Shown piece after piece: positions 47,371 to 57,858 of a DNA stretch of 64,000 nt; within the stretch, counting starts at the first letter, position 1, and the number at the start of each line of letters is the position of its first letter. This stretch comes from Cerasicoccus maritimus (lineage in GTDB: Bacteria; Verrucomicrobiota; Verrucomicrobiia; Opitutales; Cerasicoccaceae). The stretch spans positions 85,495 through 149,494 of the forward strand of contig JAVDPD010000012.1 in NCBI GenBank assembly GCA_031296935.1, read 5' to 3'. Under the pieces are notes generated by a model, which saw nothing but the letters and a program-made list of their open reading frames with translations, made no database searches and was not told the origin of the DNA. The position numbers and the translations under genes are program-made.

Positions 47371-48789
47371 ATGCCCAGAAGAAAGAAAGTTAACCTGCCG
47401 CTGATCGAGGTTGTCGCGATCAGTCTCATCGTGCACGTGGCCGGCTTGTTCGTCCTCGGTGGCCTGACCATCTGGCAGGCGATGAAGCCGGAAAAGCCTG
47501 AGCTGGAAGCGCCCGCGATTCCGCCGCCTCCGCCGGAGCCGCCGCAGCACCAAGTCACCCTGAAGAACTCGCAGAAGAGCAGCGCGCGCCCCAAGGCCCG
47601 CATCGCAGTCACCAACATTTCCCAGATCAACCTGCCGAATCTCGACGTGAATATGCCCGTCGTGGAGTCCAAGGTGGCTGTCGGCACAGGTGGCGTCGTT
47701 GGCGGACGTGGTGGATTTGACGGCGGCGGCGTGGACTTCTCGCGCTCCGCAGTGGACTTTTTCGGGATTAAGGACAATGGCGAGAACGTAGCTTTCATCC
47801 TCGATACCGCCAAAAGTATGGTGGAAAAGAAGCGCGGCGACGTCTGGGGCTACGACGTGGTAAAAGATGAGATCGCGGGCATGATCAACAACCTCAAGCC
47901 CGGCACTCTCTTTAACATCTACGCCTTCGACGATAATCTGGAGGTTTTTCGCCCCAAACCAGTAGCCGCCAGCACTGCTAACCGCCAGGCAGCTGCACGC
48001 TGGATTAGCCGCTTCTGGGAATGGGACAAGAACTCCAAGAAATTTACCTACACGGGCGCACGCGGTTATGAACACCTGCCCGATATGACAGACCTGCCAA
48101 TCCGTCGGCAGAAGCTCGTGCGCGTGGAAGGCAAGAAGGATGACCCTAAGGCGAAATTTGCCCTTCAACCGCTGAGCGAAACCGTCCAGAAGCGGGGCGA
48201 AGGCAGCTCCCGTATGGACTTGGCCATCCTCGCCGCCGCCGAGAATGGCGCCGACGCCATCTTCATGATCACCGACGGCACCCCCAGCTTGGCTCGTGCT
48301 GTAACCGATCAGGACCTCAAAAATTACCAGCGCGCCTACATCGAATACCACCGCAAGAAGAGCAAGTTCCGTGAATCCAAGGAGTGGAAAGACTACCAGG
48401 AGGCCATGAAAGAATTTCGCAAGAAAATTGCGGATTACCAGGCTGACCGCAAGCGTCGCGGGCTGCCACCAGAAATCGTTGAGCACGGTTACCCGGGTGG
48501 CTTTAAGCAGCCCAGTGCTCCTAAGAACATCGGCTGGGCACCCAGCTTCTGGCACCGGATGCCCTTCGACATGTTCGTCAGCATGGTTGGCAAGCGCGTG
48601 AAGGAGCTCTACCGCCAAGTCCACAAAACCGAGCTGCCTCCGCTGCACGTGGTCGGCTACTCCACCGAAGACAAGGAGAAGAAAAACATGCAGGCGCTCC
48701 AAAAACCGTTCAAGGGTGGAAAATTCCGCAAGATCGAAGAAAAAGACCTCAAGAAGTTCGCCGAAGAGAACAAGGAGAACCAATCCTAA
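47371..48789 (+). CDS. VWA-domain protein with TonB-like membrane anchor
   Basis: A 472-residue protein. The N-terminus (PLIEVVAISLIVHVAGLFVL) is the anchor helix type seen in TonB-like proteins, followed by a Pro-rich linker (AIPPPPPEPPQHQ) and a Gly-rich segment. A von Willebrand type A domain begins NVAFILDTAKSM; the MIDAS metal motif is degenerate (Asp145-Thr-Ala-Lys-Ser149, where DxSxS is expected), so metal binding may be weak or lost. A Lys/Glu-rich helical insertion (HRKKSKFRESKEWKDYQEAM) splits the domain. Function unknown. The ATG at 47371 puts the basic MPRRKK before the helix. A strong terminator follows. Confidence 0.8.
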   Translation: MPRRKKVNLPLIEVVAISLIVHVAGLFVLGGLTIWQAMKPEKPELEAPAIPPPPPEPPQHQVTLKNSQKSSARPKARIAVTNISQINLPNLDVNMPVVESKVAVGTGGVVGGRGGFDGGGVDFSRSAVDFFGIKDNGENVAFILDTAKSMVEKKRGDVWGYDVVKDEIAGMINNLKPGTLFNIYAFDDNLEVFRPKPVAASTANRQAAARWISRFWEWDKNSKKFTYTGARGYEHLPDMTDLPIRRQKLVRVEGKKDDPKAKFALQPLSETVQKRGEGSSRMDLAILAAAENGADAIFMITDGTPSLARAVTDQDLKNYQRAYIEYHRKKSKFRESKEWKDYQEAMKEFRKKIADYQADRKRRGLPPEIVEHGYPGGFKQPSAPKNIGWAPSFWHRMPFDMFVSMVGKRVKELYRQVHKTELPPLHVVGYSTEDKEKKNMQALQKPFKGGKFRKIEEKDLKKFAEENKENQS

Positions 48790-48810
48790 CGCAGATAACA
48801 ATTTAAGAGA

Positions 48811-48846
48811 AGGCGCAGACCAGCAATTCTGGCTGCGCCTTTTTGT
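48811..48846 (+). terminator. Rho-independent terminator after the VWA gene
   Basis: Stem AGGCGCAG/CTGCGCCT with an inner CCAG/CTGG pair and loop CAATT, followed by TTTTTGTTT-type sequence, 22 bp after the stop. Confidence 0.88.
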
Positions 48847-48901
48847 TTGAGCTCACTTTTGACTTCGTCCACCGCTTACAACGACCCCCAAAGGCATTCA
48901 C

Positions 48902-49519
48902 ATGCTAATCGACTTCGCACATTTATCCAAAGTCCAGGCATACCATGTAATGACGCATACCATCACGCCGCGTCCCGTTGCCTGGATACTAACGCGCAAT
49001 GAAAACGCTACGTATAATCTCGCGCCGTTTTCCTACTTTCAGTCCATCGGTAGCCAGCCGCCTACGGTCATGGTTTCCATCGGCTTTAAGCACGACGGCA
49101 CTAAGAAAGACACACAGATAAACATCGAGCGTGAGCGTGATTACGTGATCCACATCCCGAGCACCTCACTCGCACCGCAAGTCAATCTCTCCGCCAAACC
49201 ACTTGCCTACAACGAGAGCGAAACCGAGTTGTGCAATTTAGAAACCACCACCGTTGATGGCTGGCCGCTGCCACGCATTACCCAAGCACCCGTGGCGTTT
49301 CATTGCCAACTGAGTGAAGTCAACGTCATCGCCGGCATGAACGTGATCTTTGGCGAATTGAAAGAAGTTTGGATCTCCGACGAGGTACTCATGCCAGCGC
49401 CCATGAGTGACGACTTCCCCGATCTGCCCGACCCCGTGAAACTCGATCCCCTCGCTCGCCTTGGGTACATGAGCTACGCCCGCCTCAGCCACCCCTTTGA
49501 GCTCGAGCGCCCAAGCTAG
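48902..49519 (+). CDS. Flavin reductase-like (FMN-binding split barrel) protein
   Basis: A 205-residue protein of the flavin reductase-like family. Characteristic segments: ITPRPVAWILTRNENATYNL, APFSYFQSIGSQPPTVMVSI, KKDTQINIERERDYVIHIPS and, late, DPVKLDPLARLGYMSYARL. These proteins bind FMN and reduce flavins or other substrates; the partner is not evident. It stands alone between terminators and hairpins. Confidence 0.88.
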   Translation: MLIDFAHLSKVQAYHVMTHTITPRPVAWILTRNENATYNLAPFSYFQSIGSQPPTVMVSIGFKHDGTKKDTQINIERERDYVIHIPSTSLAPQVNLSAKPLAYNESETELCNLETTTVDGWPLPRITQAPVAFHCQLSEVNVIAGMNVIFGELKEVWISDEVLMPAPMSDDFPDLPDPVKLDPLARLGYMSYARLSHPFELERPS

Positions 49520-49662
49520 CCAAGCAAAAGGGTAGCTCCTCAAGCCCTGAGTGAGAAATCAATCAGCGACGCCAGTCAAAGGCTTTCAGGCAGACTAAAG
49601 CTGTTGCATATCTTGTTATATTTCTCTCGCAAAGGGCCCATTCCTGCAGTTAGAAATTGAAG

Positions 49663-51057
49663 ATGTCCATATTCCGCCCCCTGCTCGTCATTGGCGCTAG
49701 CCTTGCCCTGGCAAACATCACTCTGGCCGATGCCATTACATTTCGCGACAGCGTGGCGGTTGCCACCGACAACGACCGCGCCGTACTCGAAGCCTTTGTC
49801 GGCCACGCGGTAAACGCCGCCACGCCCGACGAAGCAAAGATCGACAAGGCCCTCAACCAAGATGGCGTCGAGATGCTTGCCTGGATTGATTTTAAAAACC
49901 TGGACTTGCTCAATACAGCCTACGAACTGACGGGCGACACGCAGTATCTCGACCTCTTCAAGCAAGGCATGCAGCCCTATATGAATCGCGTGACGGAGTT
50001 TAGTGATGGCTACCGCGGCTGGACCGGGGTGCCGATTCCCCCGCGCCGCCCGAAAAATAATCCAGACAAGAAGATCGAAGAAATTCAGATGACCTTTCGT
50101 GGTATCTACGTGATGGCGCGCTGGGTCGCGCTGGCGAAGACCAACGCCGAGTATGCCGCCGCCAACGAAGCCACGATCACTGAATACCTCGACCTCTGCG
50201 AAAAGGATCTCTTCCCCAAGTGGGATGCGCGCGGCTACTGGACCATGCTGCCTCACGCGGGCGGCGTTTACCACGGTCTGGATTACCCGGTGTTCACAGG
50301 CCCGTCGCTATCATTTGAAAAGCTGTCCATTATGGTGGAAGGCTTATTGGCCCTGCACGACGCCACGGGGAACGCGCTTTACCTGAAGCGCGCATTGCAG
50401 ATAGGCGCGTGGTATAAGTCGAACCTCATCCTGAAAGACGGCGATCGCTACGAGTGGATGAGCTGGGTTCCCGCCGGCCCGTGGGACATTAACCCCGATA
50501 AACCCGACGCCTGGAAAGTTGGCTGGATGGGCCCGGACCCCAATGCTGCCTGGTATGTGACCTCACAATCCATCGCGCTCAACCTCTACCAACGTGGGCT
50601 ACTGTTTGACGATGAAGACATCGCTCACTTTGTCCAAACCGCCAAAACCAAATGTTGGAACGGCGACCTCGAAAACCCGGAGTTTGCAACCGTGGCCGGC
50701 GTGAAGAACAAGTGGGTCAAAGGCCAGTTCTTTGCTTTCCAACTGGCACCCTACGACGCAACGCTGACGGAATTTGGCTTCCAGGGCTACATGGCCAATC
50801 AAGCTTTGCAGAACAAAGCTTCCAGCTGGAAGGGCGGCGTGATGGCCAACGAATATGTCATGAATAAGTTCGTCCTGGCCCCTCAGATCGTGGCTGGCGC
50901 CAAACAACCAATGGCCGCTGTCGGCGAGGCATTCCTGAGCAACGCGGACAACCGCGCATTCTATGATCGGCTCAACACATTTGCGATCCCAACAACGGCA
51001 GCGCCACCGACCAAACCCAGCATGATGTTTGCCGACCCGGCATTGGCTGACCAGTAA
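49663..51057 (+). CDS. Secreted uncharacterised protein, probable helical-toroid fold
   Basis: A 464-residue protein with a signal peptide (LLVIGASLALANITLADA). The mature part has regularly spaced helical hairpins (LDLLNTAYELTGDTQYLDLF, MTFRGIYVMARWVALAKTNA, SIMVEGLLALHDATGNALYL) and aromatic loops (GYRGWTGVPIPPRRP, YEWMSWVPAGPWDIN), as in (alpha/alpha)6 toroid glycosidases, lyases and epimerases. No exact family can be named. It may act on polysaccharides given its neighbours. One CTTTG-N5-CAAAG palindrome lies in frame near residue 381 (ALQNKAS). The ATG at 49663 is preferred to the TTG two codons earlier. Confidence 0.65.
   Translation: MSIFRPLLVIGASLALANITLADAITFRDSVAVATDNDRAVLEAFVGHAVNAATPDEAKIDKALNQDGVEMLAWIDFKNLDLLNTAYELTGDTQYLDLFKQGMQPYMNRVTEFSDGYRGWTGVPIPPRRPKNNPDKKIEEIQMTFRGIYVMARWVALAKTNAEYAAANEATITEYLDLCEKDLFPKWDARGYWTMLPHAGGVYHGLDYPVFTGPSLSFEKLSIMVEGLLALHDATGNALYLKRALQIGAWYKSNLILKDGDRYEWMSWVPAGPWDINPDKPDAWKVGWMGPDPNAAWYVTSQSIALNLYQRGLLFDDEDIAHFVQTAKTKCWNGDLENPEFATVAGVKNKWVKGQFFAFQLAPYDATLTEFGFQGYMANQALQNKASSWKGGVMANEYVMNKFVLAPQIVAGAKQPMAAVGEAFLSNADNRAFYDRLNTFAIPTTAAPPTKPSMMFADPALADQ
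50804..50818. repeat. Isolated CTTTG-N5-CAAAG palindrome inside a gene
   Basis: CTTTGCAGAACAAAG within the secreted protein gene, encoding ALQNKA. The same frame and nearly the same residues (ALRHKA) are made by the copy in the phage portal gene at 30608. Confidence 0.8.
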
Positions 51058-51060
51058 TAC

Positions 51061-51126
51061 CTAGAGATAACATGAAGTTGCCGGGTTGAGCAAGTGCTGG
51101 ACCCGGTAACTTCATGGTATCTCTAG
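51061..51126. repeat. 66-nt hairpin between convergent genes
   Basis: CTAGAGATA, CATGAAGTT and CCGGGT pair with ACCCGG, AACTTCATG and TATCTCTAG, with one mismatch and one wobble, leaving a 14-nt loop. It starts 4 bp after the stop of the secreted protein gene and lies 61 bp from the stop of the convergent monooxygenase gene. It lacks a T-run. Probably ends or protects both transcripts. Confidence 0.85.
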
Positions 51127-51186
51127 ACTGCTGATAGCGGATTGAACAAGGATCGCGGCGTAGATGGCGTAGCAATTGCCCCAACG

Positions 51187-52788
51187 CTACCCGCCGAACG
51201 CCGCTTTCGCCGCTGTGGTCAGCGTCTCGGTGCCGCTCTTGGCCAGCGACGCCACCCGCGCGGCAACGTAGCCATCGGGGCGGACGAGCACCGCGCCGTC
51301 GGCCTCGATGCCATACTGCGCCTGAAAACCCGGGTGCACGATGAAATGCAGTTTGGTGGCGAGCACGCCTCTCAGTGGCCAGTCAGGTGAGTCGAGCGCC
51401 GCTTGCCAGCGATCGCCCTCCGGCGTGGTGAGCAGCGCGCAGCCGTCGCCAAAGAGATCGAGGGTCGAGCGCTCTTCACTCATCCAGAGATGGGGGGCGC
51501 GTTCGCCGGGGCGCCCGCTGGGCGCGTAATCATTGAGTGGGTCATCGCGCGTCCCAGCGTCGCTTCCGTCAGGAGCAAAGGCGCCGCTTTCGTAGCGTAG
51601 ACCGAGGTCGAGCCCCAGCAGGCTGCCCGCGCGTCGACTGTTGGCAATCTGCTCACGAGCTCGGTCCCAATCGCCGCGCATCGCACACTCAACGATGGAG
51701 TAAATCTCCATGAAGTTGTTGTTACTGTTTTCAGAGATGGCGGCCGCCGCGCCCAGGCGTTCGCTTTCGTAGGTGGCCAGCAGGGATTCCGGCGCGTCGC
51801 CTTTGATGACGGCTGCCAGTTTCCAAGCCAGGTTATGCGCACCCTGAAGGCCGGTATTCATGCCCATGCCGCCACTTGGCGAGAGGCGTGCTGCGGAGTC
51901 TCCCACTAGAAAAAAGCGCCCCAGTCGCCACTGCAGCGCGATTTTCGGGCTCATGACCCACGGCAGGATCGAGATGATTTCTACGGGCACATCTGGCTGA
52001 CCCGAGGCCTGCTTGATGTGTTGGGTCATTCGCTCCTCGGGGTAATCTTCGGCAGACTCACCTTCTTCCAGAAAGTGGTGCATCAGCCACAGATCGTGGC
52101 CATTTACGCTCACAAAAAATTCCATGAAGTCAGCGCCCACTGCGTTGTAGAGCAGCGCTTTACGTTCGGTTAGCAGAGGGCCGTAATTCGCGCGAAAATA
52201 GGTGTTGATAAAGTGCCCCAAGTCGCCGGGGCCTTGAACTTGGATGCCAAGCTTCTCACGGATTTCGCTGCGCGCGCCATCGGCGGCAATCAGGTATTGC
52301 CCAGTGACGGTTGTCTCGGCGCCCGTATCGCGGTCGACATAAGTTGCGGTCACGCCGTCTTCGGTTTCGGCAGTTTGCGTGACCTGCTGGTAATGGACAA
52401 TTTTGGCAATGCGGCTTGCGTTGATCTCGCGCGCGATAACGGCCTCGGTGTGGGGTTGAGGCGCATGAAAACGCACACAGGGGGTCACGGCGTCGGCGTC
52501 CTCAACGTGGGGTGTGCGGCCAAGGATTTCGCCTGTGAGGCCTTTGCTCCAAATGGTGAGGTCGTGCGGTTCTTTGGCGGTCAGGTCGGCCGCGCGCATG
52601 CGCTCGTAGAGCCCGAGCTGGCGATAAATTTCCCCGGTGCGCCGCATGATGCCCATGGCTTTCGGATGAATCGAAATGTCGGGATGCCGCTCGATCACGA
52701 GACTGGATACGCCCATGCGCTCCAGCAAAAGCGACGTTAACAGCCCACAAGGCCCACCCCCGACTATGATAACATCGTAATTGTTCAT
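51187..52788 (-). CDS. FAD-dependent aromatic-ring monooxygenase (UbiH/PheA-MhpA type)
   Basis: A 533-residue flavoprotein. FAD-binding Rossmann start: VIIVGGGPCGLLTSLLLERM with ERHP at the strand end. The DG motif is in YLIAADGARSEIREKLGI and the GD motif in FFLVGDSAARLSPSGGMGMN followed by TGLQGAHNLAWKL, all typical of class A flavin monooxygenases. The C-terminal thioredoxin-like domain (GERAPHLWMSEERSTLDLFG) is that of phenol- and 3-HPP-hydroxylase types. It would hydroxylate an aromatic substrate using NAD(P)H and O2. No pathway partner is next to it. Confidence 0.88.
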   Translation of the reverse strand: MNNYDVIIVGGGPCGLLTSLLLERMGVSSLVIERHPDISIHPKAMGIMRRTGEIYRQLGLYERMRAADLTAKEPHDLTIWSKGLTGEILGRTPHVEDADAVTPCVRFHAPQPHTEAVIAREINASRIAKIVHYQQVTQTAETEDGVTATYVDRDTGAETTVTGQYLIAADGARSEIREKLGIQVQGPGDLGHFINTYFRANYGPLLTERKALLYNAVGADFMEFFVSVNGHDLWLMHHFLEEGESAEDYPEERMTQHIKQASGQPDVPVEIISILPWVMSPKIALQWRLGRFFLVGDSAARLSPSGGMGMNTGLQGAHNLAWKLAAVIKGDAPESLLATYESERLGAAAAISENSNNNFMEIYSIVECAMRGDWDRAREQIANSRRAGSLLGLDLGLRYESGAFAPDGSDAGTRDDPLNDYAPSGRPGERAPHLWMSEERSTLDLFGDGCALLTTPEGDRWQAALDSPDWPLRGVLATKLHFIVHPGFQAQYGIEADGAVLVRPDGYVAARVASLAKSGTETLTTAAKAAFGG

Positions 52789-53185
52789 GCGAGTTTTATT
52801 TAGCCAGAACCCGTATGGGGCTTAAAGGAAAAAGATACAGTGGTCCGCCCCGGCTGAGTTATTCGGGGACGAGCAATGCTGCGGCATTCAACCCGAATAG
52901 AGGTTTGGCATCGTTGAAGTCAGACTCCTTGATGGGCAGAAAGGTTTTACCTTCGTTATGCGGTTTTTGATTAATCGAAGTGCCCTACAGTCTCTGGTAG
53001 GGTATAATGTAATCTTAGGATTGACCAAATCGGCCCTGTCTAATAAGTATTTTCTTTAAGTTTATACCCTATTTGTCCGATTTCATGAATGGGGATTTCT
53101 CACGACTCACTCGACTGGGCGAATTTTGGTATGCTAGCCGTCAGTAATGTGAATCAGTTGGGCAGCCTCACGGGGAGGATGAATA
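52789..53185. other. Intergenic region before the second PEP-CTERM gene
   Basis: 397 bp without a gene. It holds a small hairpin CCCTAC-AGTCTCTG-GTAGGG (52983-53002), directly followed by TATAAT (53003-53008), a possible -10 element. A strong Shine-Dalgarno GGGGAGG (53172-53178) precedes the next start. Confidence 0.4.
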
Positions 53186-54430
53186 TTGAGAAAGACATGG
53201 AATAGGCAGTTTAGTCAGCGATGGCATTGGCAGAAATGCGGTGCCGTAATTTGCGTATGTCTATTACAGTTCGGCTTGAGCTCCAGCCTTGTTGGGCAGA
53301 CCTGGACTGGCGCCACCAACAGCAGTTGGGGCACGTCTACGAATTGGTCGCCAAACGCAATCCCGGGCAATTGGGCCAGCCGTGGCGCCATTGTTTACCT
53401 CGACGACACTCCGGGTGCAGATCAAACCATCACAGTGGGCTACGATCGGCAGTTGTCGGAGCTCCAGATGACGAGTTCATACGACTACACGCTCAATTCC
53501 GGTGAGCTGAAATTTAATTACAATGACAAGACGCTGAGCTTCAATGGAACGGGCGATCTGACCATCAACGCCAATGTGGTCTTCACTGGCGGGGGCGATG
53601 GCTACATCGACGCCGACGGCAGCGGGATTCTTTACCTCAATGGCAACGTGGCGGGACAGAGCTCGACGACGGTCAACTTTATTGGCAGCGGCGAAACGGT
53701 GATCAATGGCGATGTCAGCGGAGGAACCGAGGTCACGTTATCGGGCACGGGAACGAATACTTTCAACGGCTCATTTGGCGGGGGGACAACGATCAACGTC
53801 GATGGGGGGACAAACATTATCGCCAGCAGCATCGGTGGCGGCGCCGATATCTCGGTCAATGTCAGTTCGGGTAGCTTGAGCGTGGAAGGAGATATTGGCG
53901 GCGGGGCGGATATCGATGTTTCGCAGGGGCAACTGGCGCTTTCGGGCACGGTTGGGAGTGGGGCTGGCATTGTCATCGAAAGTGGCGGCACCTTGCTGCT
54001 TGAGGACGGCGCGGATCTCTCCGGCGGAGGCAGTAACGTGGAGCTAAACGGCGGGACGCTCGCGGTCACTGCGGACGAGGTGAGTGTCTACAGCTTGACC
54101 TTGTCGGCGGACTCAACCATCGACCTGATGGATGACGAAGATGCTGATATATATTTTGGCAATATCACCGGTGACAGCGTCGTGAATATCGTCAACTACG
54201 ACTCAACGGAGCAGCTGACCTACAACGTGGGCGGCTCCACGATCGATGTGCCCACGCAAATCTTTTTTGATGGTGTGCCAGCGACGGTGATTAACGGCAA
54301 CCAAATCGTCCCCAGCGCCTCTCCGATCCCCGAACCAGCGACTTACCTGACCGGCGCGCTATTGGTGCTGTTGGTTGGAGCTTGGCAAGGGTATGGCCGA
54401 TATCAGGCGATTAAATGCGTAGAAAGATGA
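53186..54430 (+). CDS. PEP-CTERM sorted Gly-rich surface protein
   Basis: A 414-residue exported protein. It starts with TTG at 53186, supported by GGGGAGG seven bases upstream, the clearest ribosome binding site in the window; the nearby ATG at 53179 is out of frame and stops early. A signal peptide (CLLQFGLSSSLVGQ) is followed by WTGATNSSWGTSTNWSPNA, a common opening of verrucomicrobial beta-repeat proteins, then Gly/Ser-rich repeats (GGGTTINVDGGTNIIASSI, GGGADISVNVSSGSLSVEGD). The end is a PEP-CTERM signal: IPEPATYL, helix GALLVLLVGAW, then a basic tail. Probable surface-anchored protein of unknown role. Confidence 0.85.
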   Translation: MRKTWNRQFSQRWHWQKCGAVICVCLLQFGLSSSLVGQTWTGATNSSWGTSTNWSPNAIPGNWASRGAIVYLDDTPGADQTITVGYDRQLSELQMTSSYDYTLNSGELKFNYNDKTLSFNGTGDLTINANVVFTGGGDGYIDADGSGILYLNGNVAGQSSTTVNFIGSGETVINGDVSGGTEVTLSGTGTNTFNGSFGGGTTINVDGGTNIIASSIGGGADISVNVSSGSLSVEGDIGGGADIDVSQGQLALSGTVGSGAGIVIESGGTLLLEDGADLSGGGSNVELNGGTLAVTADEVSVYSLTLSADSTIDLMDDEDADIYFGNITGDSVVNIVNYDSTEQLTYNVGGSTIDVPTQIFFDGVPATVINGNQIVPSASPIPEPATYLTGALLVLLVGAWQGYGRYQAIKCVER

Positions 54431-54468
54431 TTAACTTCATGCTGCCGCTTGGTTTCAGGATGAGGTAC

Positions 54469-56471
54469 TTATTCTTGGCCTTTTAGAAAAAGATCATAGT
54501 CGGCGAGGAAGGCCTCAGTTTGGTACGAGGCGCGATTGACAATCTGGTTGAGGCAAGGAACTGGCAAATAGTTGAGCAGCACTTGCTCCATGCCGATATC
54601 TCCAAAGCGCCGCATATTTTTCCGGAACGTCAGGTATTCGGGATCGTTGTTTTCTTTTTCCTCGGGCAGACCTTTTTGTTTCCGATGAATCTCACGCGCG
54701 TAATTTTTGAATACCTGTACGAGGATGCGATCTGTTATTTTCGTGTCCGCTCGCTGGTCGAATAATTCTGCCCAGTGCTGATAAAAACTGATCAACAGAT
54801 TTATGCGGTTTGGGTCCTGCTTAAGTAAGGCAATTTCGCTGCTTAAATTGATCTGATCAAGGAGGTGTCGAGTAGCCAGGAATTCGCTAATTGGACGAGT
54901 GAAGACACCGATATCCTGGTTGGTGCGGTTATGTAATTGTGCCAGGGCAAGACGAATGCAGCGCTCAAGGGTGTGCTTGTTGGAGGTGAATTGTTGGGTC
55001 TCAATAAACTTTGGCATGAGCGCCAGTTGCTCTTGGTTCAGTGGTGGCGCATTCTCGTATTCGTAGGCGTCGATGGTGGGCTCCCAAAGGCTTTCCGGTA
55101 GGAGCGGGTCGCCTTCGCCCAGCCATGCGATTTCCAGCAAGATGAAGTAGGCGTTCTGGGGATCAAGCTGCTGGCATTTTGGATGAGCGGTAAGACGACG
55201 GCTGGATCTTTATCCGAATTCAGCTTATACGCGAGGGCGGCTTGCTGGATGGCTATCGCTTCGGGAAAGCGCTCGGCGAGCTTTTGAATGTGGACCGCTT
55301 TTACTTCGGCAGGAGTCAGCATGACATAGCCGAGCGCCAGATCGGGGTTGTCAGTCGCGGCTGCTTTCGCGAGGAGTTCATCCACGGGCAAGTGATAGAT
55401 GCCAGGCTTGAAGAGCATGCGTTCGCCTTGGAGGCGCGCGATGAAGGGGTCGCCATTGCCCGTGAGGCCAAAGGAATCCGGAGTTGGCGTCGCCAGTAGC
55501 TGAGCCCAAGCCGCGTGCTGCATTGATTCTTCAGGCGCGTCGAGCCGACGTTGAGCGAGCGCATGCAGGTAGGTAGCTGCAGGACTGCTGGGTTCTAACA
55601 TCGCGGCGAGGTTAAACATCAACTTGGCCTCTGCGTAGTCGCCCATTTCGAAGAGCGCACAACCGCGCAAAAACGCCGCAAAGGCATCGTTCGAATCTTG
55701 ATCGAGAATGTGCAGGTAAGCTTGTTCAGCTTCGGCGTATTGCCCCAGGAAGAAGCTGCGGTTGGCTGCATCGAGTTGGGCAGATTCATTGGCCTCGAGC
55801 GCGGCTTGCCGGTTGTCTTCAATGCCTTCAAACAGTTGCGTGAATGTGTTGTTGAAAGTATCAGCCAGTCCAGTTGGATCGTCTTTGGGCAGACTACTCA
55901 AAAAGTTCCGCATTGGTTGTTGTTCGAGCTTTTGTACTCTCGCCCGGAGGACTACCGGGTCTTCCATTGCGTCCCAGTCGAAGCCATTGGGGTGGGCCTC
56001 CAGCCAGTGCTTCCAGGCTTCGGGAGTGGAGTAGGTTTCTCCGGTGAGTAGGGAGAGCATGGCGTTGGTTAGCTGATCATCAAATTGATCGGTATTGCTT
56101 AAAATATAGCTGGCTCCTGCGGTGTCGTGCGACAGCATGCCGGCGAGTTTTCCCAGCTCCAAAGTCTGTTCGTGCTTGTTTAAGGAGCTCATGTATTGGG
56201 CCGCGTCCTCATATTCCAAGCTGCACAGGTAGTAAGCGAAAGCCAGGTTTGGTATTACGTCGTCACCGCTTTGCCAAAGGGCCTTGAGCGGTGCGACATC
56301 CTCGTCTTCGTCAAAAGAATCAATCGCGGCATCCAAGGCCTCAAATTGTTCATCGTTAAACAGTTCCTCAAAGCCGAAGTTCTCTAGCCAGTCGATATTC
56401 CCCGAACCCGATAGCGCGGAGGCCGAAATGGTCATCAGAAGAAAGAGTGTAACTTTCCTAATCACAACCAA
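54469..56471 (-). pseudogene. Secreted TPR-repeat protein, frameshifted
   Basis: Two overlapping frames form one protein of about 667 residues. The first (from 56471) has a signal peptide (VTLFLLMTISASALSGSG) and TPR-like helices (RSFFLGQYAEAEQAYLHILD, ALFEMGDYAEAKLMFNLAAM). Near 55180 it changes into unlike sequence (NASSLIPRTPTSSCWKSHGW), while the next frame there reads KCQQLDPQNAYFILLEIAWL, a natural TPR continuation running to 54469. The switch is at a run of four A on the coding strand (55177-55180); five would restore the frame. This is either a real frameshift mutation, a phase-variable run, or a sequencing error. Function unknown. Confidence 0.8.
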
Positions 56472-56502
56472 ATGTATCTGCTCTGGCTAGCAAACTAGCA
56501 AC

Positions 56503-56531
56503 AAAAAAGGGGCCCCGTTGCCAGGGCCCCC
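56503..56531 (-). terminator. Rho-independent terminator after leuB
   Basis: On the minus strand GGGGCCC-TGGCAACG-GGGCCCC is followed by TTTTTTG, about 77 bp past the leuB stop. Confidence 0.85.
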
Positions 56532-56607
56532 ACTTCAGTCAGAGTAAAACTTTTTCGTCGTAAAGGAAATGCGCCAATGGTGCCTCTCCGATGCAACGGG
56601 ACGTTGC

Positions 56608-57711
<1,104 letters not shown>

Positions 57712-57858
57712 AAGGAAACCTTTCAGGAAGCGGCAGGAACTCAAAAAGGCAATGCCTTTTTAAAGTTCGAAAGTGTGTCGGTTCGTAGGTGTGAAAGTTC
57801 GTCGGGTCAAAAAGTTGAATCGAAGATCGTTTGTTCTAAGCAGCTAAACTTTTCGAAC

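Noticed and set aside
47332-48801. 489-residue antisense frame opposite the VWA gene
   Set aside because: No motif; the plus strand has an anchor helix, VWA start and terminator.
54469-55140. Separate 223-residue gene
   Set aside because: It has no start signal and continues the TPR protein in the next frame, so it is the 3' part of the frameshifted gene.
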